DNA from: Peptococcaceae bacterium BRH_c4a
GTDB lineage: Bacteria; Bacillota; Desulfotomaculia; Desulfotomaculales; Desulfocucumaceae
Assembly (NCBI GenBank): GCA_000961585.1
Contig: LADN01000098.1
Location: forward strand, 1 to 64,000
Direction of reading: 5' to 3'
Length of the DNA: 64,000 nt
Part shown: in pieces, positions 60,426-64,000 of the stretch
Layout: the number at the start of each line of letters is the position of its first letter
Position numbering within the stretch: the stretch's first letter is position 1
Translations under genes and position numbers: made by a program
The notes under the pieces: generated by a model
The model's database searches: none
What the model saw: the letters and a program-made list of their open reading frames with translations, nothing else
Told to the model about the DNA's origin: nothing

Positions 60426-61280
60426 ATGTCTTTTGTTTCCGTTGATGATCTTTTAAAAGGGGCCGAGGCCGGGGGTTATGCGGTAGGGGCCTTCAACTGC
60501 AACAATATGGAAATTGTCCAGGCCATTGTCAGGGCGGCCGAAGCTGAAAAAGCGCCGGTGATCATGCAGGCCAGCCAGGGGGCCATAAAATACGCAGGCA
60601 TTAATTTTATCGTGGCCATGGCCAGGGAAGCGGCCTCCTCGGTGAAGGTTCCCGTAGCTTTGCACCTGGATCACGGAACGGGTTTTGACCAGATCATGTG
60701 GTGCATCAGATCGGGTTTCAGCTCGGTGATGATAGACGGATCCAAAAAGCCCCTGGAGGAGAATATAGCCTTGACCAGCCAGGTGATCCGTTGCGCCTAT
60801 CCCCTGGGTATTTCAGTGGAAGCCGAACTGGGTAAGATAGGCGGAACCGAGGATGACATTACAGTTTCCGAAAGAGAGGCCATGTTCACCGACCCCAAAG
60901 AAGTTCGTTATTTTGTGGAGAAAACCGGCGTGGGCTCCCTGGCCGTGGCCATCGGGACGGCCCATGGCAGGTACAGGGGAGAGCCAAAGCTGGATTTTGA
61001 AAGGCTTAAGCAAATCCGCGCCCTGGTTGATATACCCATTGTACTGCACGGTTCTTCAGGAGTTCCCGATGATCAGATTGCAGAGGCAATAAGGCTGGGA
61101 GTTCGCAAGGTTAACATAGACACCAATATCAGGGAGGCCTTTGTTGATGCGGTAAGGCGCGCAGTGGCCCAGGATCCAGACGAGATAGACCCCCGGAAGA
61201 TACTGGGGCCGGCCAGGGACGCCGCCACTGAAATTATAAGGGAAAAAATAAGGCTTTTCGGAAGCTCGGGAAAAGCGTAA
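60426..61280 (+). CDS. fba: class II fructose-1,6-bisphosphate aldolase
   Basis: 284 residues. Zinc ligands lie in VALHLDHGTGFD and later GTAHGRYRGEP and IVLHGSSGVPDD. The catalytic region is VEAELGKIGGTEDD, and VNIDTNIREAF is the phosphate-binding end. It cleaves FBP to dihydroxyacetone phosphate and glyceraldehyde 3-phosphate. Its location after spo0F and before tal is as in Bacillus. Confidence 0.97.
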   Translation: MSFVSVDDLLKGAEAGGYAVGAFNCNNMEIVQAIVRAAEAEKAPVIMQASQGAIKYAGINFIVAMAREAASSVKVPVALHLDHGTGFDQIMWCIRSGFSSVMIDGSKKPLEENIALTSQVIRCAYPLGISVEAELGKIGGTEDDITVSEREAMFTDPKEVRYFVEKTGVGSLAVAIGTAHGRYRGEPKLDFERLKQIRALVDIPIVLHGSSGVPDDQIAEAIRLGVRKVNIDTNIREAFVDAVRRAVAQDPDEIDPRKILGPARDAATEIIREKIRLFGSSGKA

Positions 61281-61301
61281 ATTCAGACAGGAGGTATTAC
61301 C

Positions 61302-61943
61302 ATTAAGCTATTTATCGATTCCGCCAATATAGACGAAATAAAATCCGCATACCAACTGGGAGTTATCAGCGGAGTAACCACCAACCCCTCCCTCATAGCC
61401 AGGGAGGGCAGGGATTTCGGTCAGGTGGTCAGGGAAATTACCTCCATGGTGGATGGTCCCATCAGCGCCGAGGCCGTAAGTACCGGGGCGCCGGAAATAA
61501 TAACCGAGGCCGGACAGCTTGCTGCCATACATCCCAGCATTGTGGTGAAAATCCCCATGGACGCTGAGGGATTGAAGGCAGTAAAGGCGCTGTCTGAAAA
61601 GGGAATAAAAACCAATGTTACACTGGTTTTTTCAGCAAACCAGGCACTGCTGGCCGCCCTGGCCGGCGCCACATACGTCAGCCCCTTTGTGGGAAGGCTG
61701 GATGATGTGGGTCAGGAAGGGATGGATTTGATAAGGGAGATCATGGCGATATATACCAACTACGGTATTGAAACCGAGGTAATAGCCGCCAGCATCCGCC
61801 ACCCAGTCCATGTTACCCAGGCCGCCCTGGCAGGATCGGATATCGCAACTGTTCCCTACAAGGTTATAATGCAAATGCTGGAACATCCTCTGACCGGCAT
61901 CGGAATTAAAAAGTTCCTGGCTGACTGGGAAAAGGTGCGGTAA
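61302..61943 (+). CDS. tal: transaldolase (short, Fsa/TalC type) with an ATT start codon
   Basis: 213 residues if translation begins at ATT 61302, exactly where homologues start (here [19 protein letters not shown]). AGGAGG lies seven bases upstream. No ATG, GTG or TTG is available there; the first ATG is 123 bases inside the protein. Motifs: [23 protein letters not shown] with the Schiff-base lysine, [20 protein letters not shown] and FVGRLDDVG. It exchanges dihydroxyacetone units in the non-oxidative pentose phosphate pathway. Confidence 0.9.
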   Translation: MKLFIDSANIDEIKSAYQLGVISGVTTNPSLIAREGRDFGQVVREITSMVDGPISAEAVSTGAPEIITEAGQLAAIHPSIVVKIPMDAEGLKAVKALSEKGIKTNVTLVFSANQALLAALAGATYVSPFVGRLDDVGQEGMDLIREIMAIYTNYGIETEVIAASIRHPVHVTQAALAGSDIATVPYKVIMQMLEHPLTGIGIKKFLADWEKVR

Positions 61944-62021
61944 TTAGCTTATAAGATGCGGTAACTGGCAAGAATATTAAAATATATAAGGAGCCGGTTA
62001 TTTTGGAAAGGACTTCCTTCT

Positions 62022-62519
62022 GTGCTGCAAAAACTGGCAGGCGAGTATGTCCGGAGGCTTAAGGATGTCTGGGAAAAGGTGATGAACCTTCCGGACTCCC
62101 CCAGAAAAATTGCCCAGGGCGTCGCTCTGGGCGCCGCCCTGGATTTTCTCCCAATGCCGTTCATTAGTATTCCCATTTCCTTTTTAATTGCAAAGCTTAT
62201 CAGGGTTAATGCGGCTGCCGCGGTGCTTGCGGTCATTTTTCTCAAATGGGCCGTACCGTTTTTCTTTGCCTTCAATTATTTTATCGGAAGAATATTGATG
62301 GGAGAGGCAGCTCCCCCCCCTTATGCGGCGGACAGTTTCTGTTTAACGTCTCCGGCGGCATGGATAGACTGGATAACACATTTGGGCTACCCCTTTTTAA
62401 TTGGGGCTGCCGTAAACTCGGCGGTGGCCGGCGTGGTTACGTATTTTGCCGTTATGGCGCTTTTGGATTGCCGCCGCAAGAAAAAAGAACAGCTGGCGGC
62501 AATGCTTTCTCGAAAATGA
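62022..62519 (+). CDS. DUF2062 membrane protein
   Basis: 165 residues from GTG 62022 with AAAGGA nine bases upstream. The family signature (SPRKIAQGVALGAALDFLPM) is followed by three to four hydrophobic helices and a basic tail RRKKKEQ. It lies between tal and rho, where Bacillus carries murAB and glpX. Function unknown. Confidence 0.8.
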   Translation: MLQKLAGEYVRRLKDVWEKVMNLPDSPRKIAQGVALGAALDFLPMPFISIPISFLIAKLIRVNAAAAVLAVIFLKWAVPFFFAFNYFIGRILMGEAAPPPYAADSFCLTSPAAWIDWITHLGYPFLIGAAVNSAVAGVVTYFAVMALLDCRRKKKEQLAAMLSRK

Positions 62520-62627
62520 GGATGTATAATTTATAATTCGGACAAGCAGTTTAGTTAAAAATTAACTTTTGAATTACCCGGCTTTGATAGATTTTTTAGA
62601 GGCCGGTGTTCAGGCGGGGGGAATGTA

Positions 62628-63878
62628 ATGATTTATACTGATTTAGAAAACAAGACTATGCAGGAACTCTACAAGATTGCCAGGGAAATTGAGTTGATAG
62701 GGTATTCCAGGCTGCGTAAACAAGAGCTGGTTTTCGAAATAACTAAAAAGCAAACCGAAAAAAGCGGGCTGATAATGGCCAGCGGGGTACTGGACGTTAT
62801 CCACGAGGGATATGGGTTCCTGAGGCCTTTCAAGTATCTGCCCAGTTATGACGACATTTATGTTTCGGTTTCCCAGATCAGAAGGTTTGATCTCCGCACC
62901 GGGGATCTGGTGGGGGGCCAGGTGCGGGGGCCTAAGGACAATGAAAGGTATTTCGCCCTGCTGAGGGTTGAGAAGGTAAACGGATTTAACCCCGAAGAGT
63001 CTGCTGAAAGGCTGCACTTCGACGGTTACACCCCGCTTTATCCCAACGAGCGGATTAAGCTGGAGACAGCCCCTCACCTGCACTCCACCCGTTTGATTGA
63101 CCTGATTGCTCCCATAGGAAAAGGGCAGCGGGGATTAATCGTGGCCCCTCCGAAAGCAGGGAAGACAACCCTCCTGAAAAGCATAGCGCACAGTATTACA
63201 CAGAATCACCCCGAGATATATTTAATAGTCCTTCTCATAGATGAACGGCCCGAAGAGGTTACCGATATAGAGCGTTCAGTGGAAGGGGAGGTTGTCAGCT
63301 CAACCTTTGACGAGCCGGCCGAAAACCACGTAAAGGTGGCCGATATGGTTCTGGAGAGGGCCAAGAGGCTGGTTGAACACCGCTGCCATGTGGTTATCCT
63401 GCTGGACAGCATTACCCGTCTGGCCAGAGCGCATAACCTGGTGGTGGCGCCCAGCGGCCGGACGCTGAGCGGCGGTGTGGACCCCGCCTCCCTGCACCGC
63501 CCCAAGAGATTTTTCGGCGCCGCCCGGAATCTGGAGGAGGGAGGCAGCCTTACTATTTTGGCCACCGCTCTGGTTGAGACCGGCAGCCGTATGGATGACG
63601 TCATTTTCGAGGAATTTAAGGGAACAGGCAATATGGAGCTGATACTGGACCGGAAATTAGCCGAGCGAAGGATATTCCCGGCCATTGATGTGGTAAGGTC
63701 CGGAACCCGGAAGGAAGAACTCCTTCTCTCAAACTATGAGCTTGACTGGATGTGGCACTTCCGCAAGGCTGTGGCCGGTATGGCCCCGGTGGACGCCATG
63801 GAGCTGATGATGGACAGGATTAAAAGAACAAAGAATAATGTTGAGCTGATGCAGGCCTTTCGTGAAACCAGGAGATAA
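62628..63878 (+). CDS. rho: transcription termination factor Rho
   Basis: 416 residues. N-terminal helical domain ([20 protein letters not shown]), RNA-binding cold-shock-like domain ([16 protein letters not shown]), then a RecA-type ATPase with Walker [17 protein letters not shown], Walker [18 protein letters not shown]-loop region [20 protein letters not shown] and [20 protein letters not shown]. Complete and normal in length. It ends the conserved block; heptad repeats start 36 bases later. Confidence 0.98.
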   Translation: MIYTDLENKTMQELYKIAREIELIGYSRLRKQELVFEITKKQTEKSGLIMASGVLDVIHEGYGFLRPFKYLPSYDDIYVSVSQIRRFDLRTGDLVGGQVRGPKDNERYFALLRVEKVNGFNPEESAERLHFDGYTPLYPNERIKLETAPHLHSTRLIDLIAPIGKGQRGLIVAPPKAGKTTLLKSIAHSITQNHPEIYLIVLLIDERPEEVTDIERSVEGEVVSSTFDEPAENHVKVADMVLERAKRLVEHRCHVVILLDSITRLARAHNLVVAPSGRTLSGGVDPASLHRPKRFFGAARNLEEGGSLTILATALVETGSRMDDVIFEEFKGTGNMELILDRKLAERRIFPAIDVVRSGTRKEELLLSNYELDWMWHFRKAVAGMAPVDAMELMMDRIKRTKNNVELMQAFRETRR

Positions 63879-63914
63879 AATAGCTCATACTGATGACCTT
63901 ATTCTGTCGGGAGT

Positions 63915-64000
63915 CAGAAGCCAGTAGTCAGGAGTCAGAATGGGAAAAGCCGGGCAGAGGGCATTTGTGCTAAAGCCTTATCGGCCCTAGTTCCTCGGAG
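63915..64000. repeat. intergenic repeat-family copy cut by the window end
   Basis: Four heptads (CAGAAGC, CAGTAGT, CAGGAGT, CAGAATG, 63915-63942) are followed near the end by GCTAAAGCCTTATCGGCCCT, which matches the copy at 43857 with one difference. The rest lies outside the window. Confidence 0.75.

Overview
The window comes from a spore-forming, sulfite- or sulfate-reducing Firmicute of the Desulfotomaculum/Pelotomaculum type. The evidence is a complete reductive dsr set of the Gram-positive kind (dsrABD, dsrMK without dsrJOP, dsrC, dsrN), spore genes (sleB, ypeB, spo0F, a GerAB-like permease), a T-box leader, and the argS-pyrG-spo0F-fba-tal-rho order known from Bacillus subtilis. Many starts are GTG or TTG behind strong Shine-Dalgarno sequences. 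I saw no rRNA, tRNA, CRISPR array or intact insertion sequence.

Layout. 1-5760: a small peptide natural-product (RiPP) locus with an NHLM-type exporter (cut by the window edge), a double GNAT protein, an NHLP-leader precursor with an 11-residue Cys/Asp core, a radical SAM/SPASM maturase behind an attenuator hairpin, and a GerAB-like permease. 6393-10254 (minus): a ferric-iron ABC importer behind Fur boxes. 10555-16891: a catabolic unit best read as (R)-sulfolactate use (SuyAB-like sulfo-lyase, Ldh-family dehydrogenase, TRAP transporter, GntR regulator). 16976-21903: a PLP decarboxylase, an FrhB-like flavoprotein and a first indolepyruvate oxidoreductase (IorAB). 21935-30618 (minus): a chemosensory operon whose output is a receiver-GGDEF protein, so Wsp-like, with CheA in two reading frames and an apparent frameshift in cheW. 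30851-31390: a cyclophilin.

32259-43798 is the dissimilatory sulfite reduction region: dsrABD, a TPR and a YkgJ-type protein, convergent HEAT-repeat and FmdB-type genes, two ferredoxins, dsrMK, dsrC and dsrN. 44073-46170 is sleB-ypeB. 46311-52127 is a T-box-controlled amino-acid oxidation operon (Lrp-type regulator, aminotransferase, phenylacetate-CoA ligase, second IorAB). 52370-63878 is the housekeeping block argS, a XapX mini-gene, pyrG, sppA, a Yip1 protein, spo0F, a zinc-ribbon protein, fba, tal (apparent ATT start), a DUF2062 protein and rho.

The genes suggest one economy. Amino acids and perhaps sulfonates are oxidised by ferredoxin-linked enzymes. A sulfo-lyase would release sulfite directly, and DsrAB/DsrC/DsrMK would use it as electron acceptor.

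The spaces between genes carry a repeat family made of 7-base tandem repeats, small GC hairpins and terminator hairpins. It sits at gene ends and in places supplies the last codons of genes. Two nearly identical long copies lie about 50 kb apart (5967-6408 and 56433-56865).
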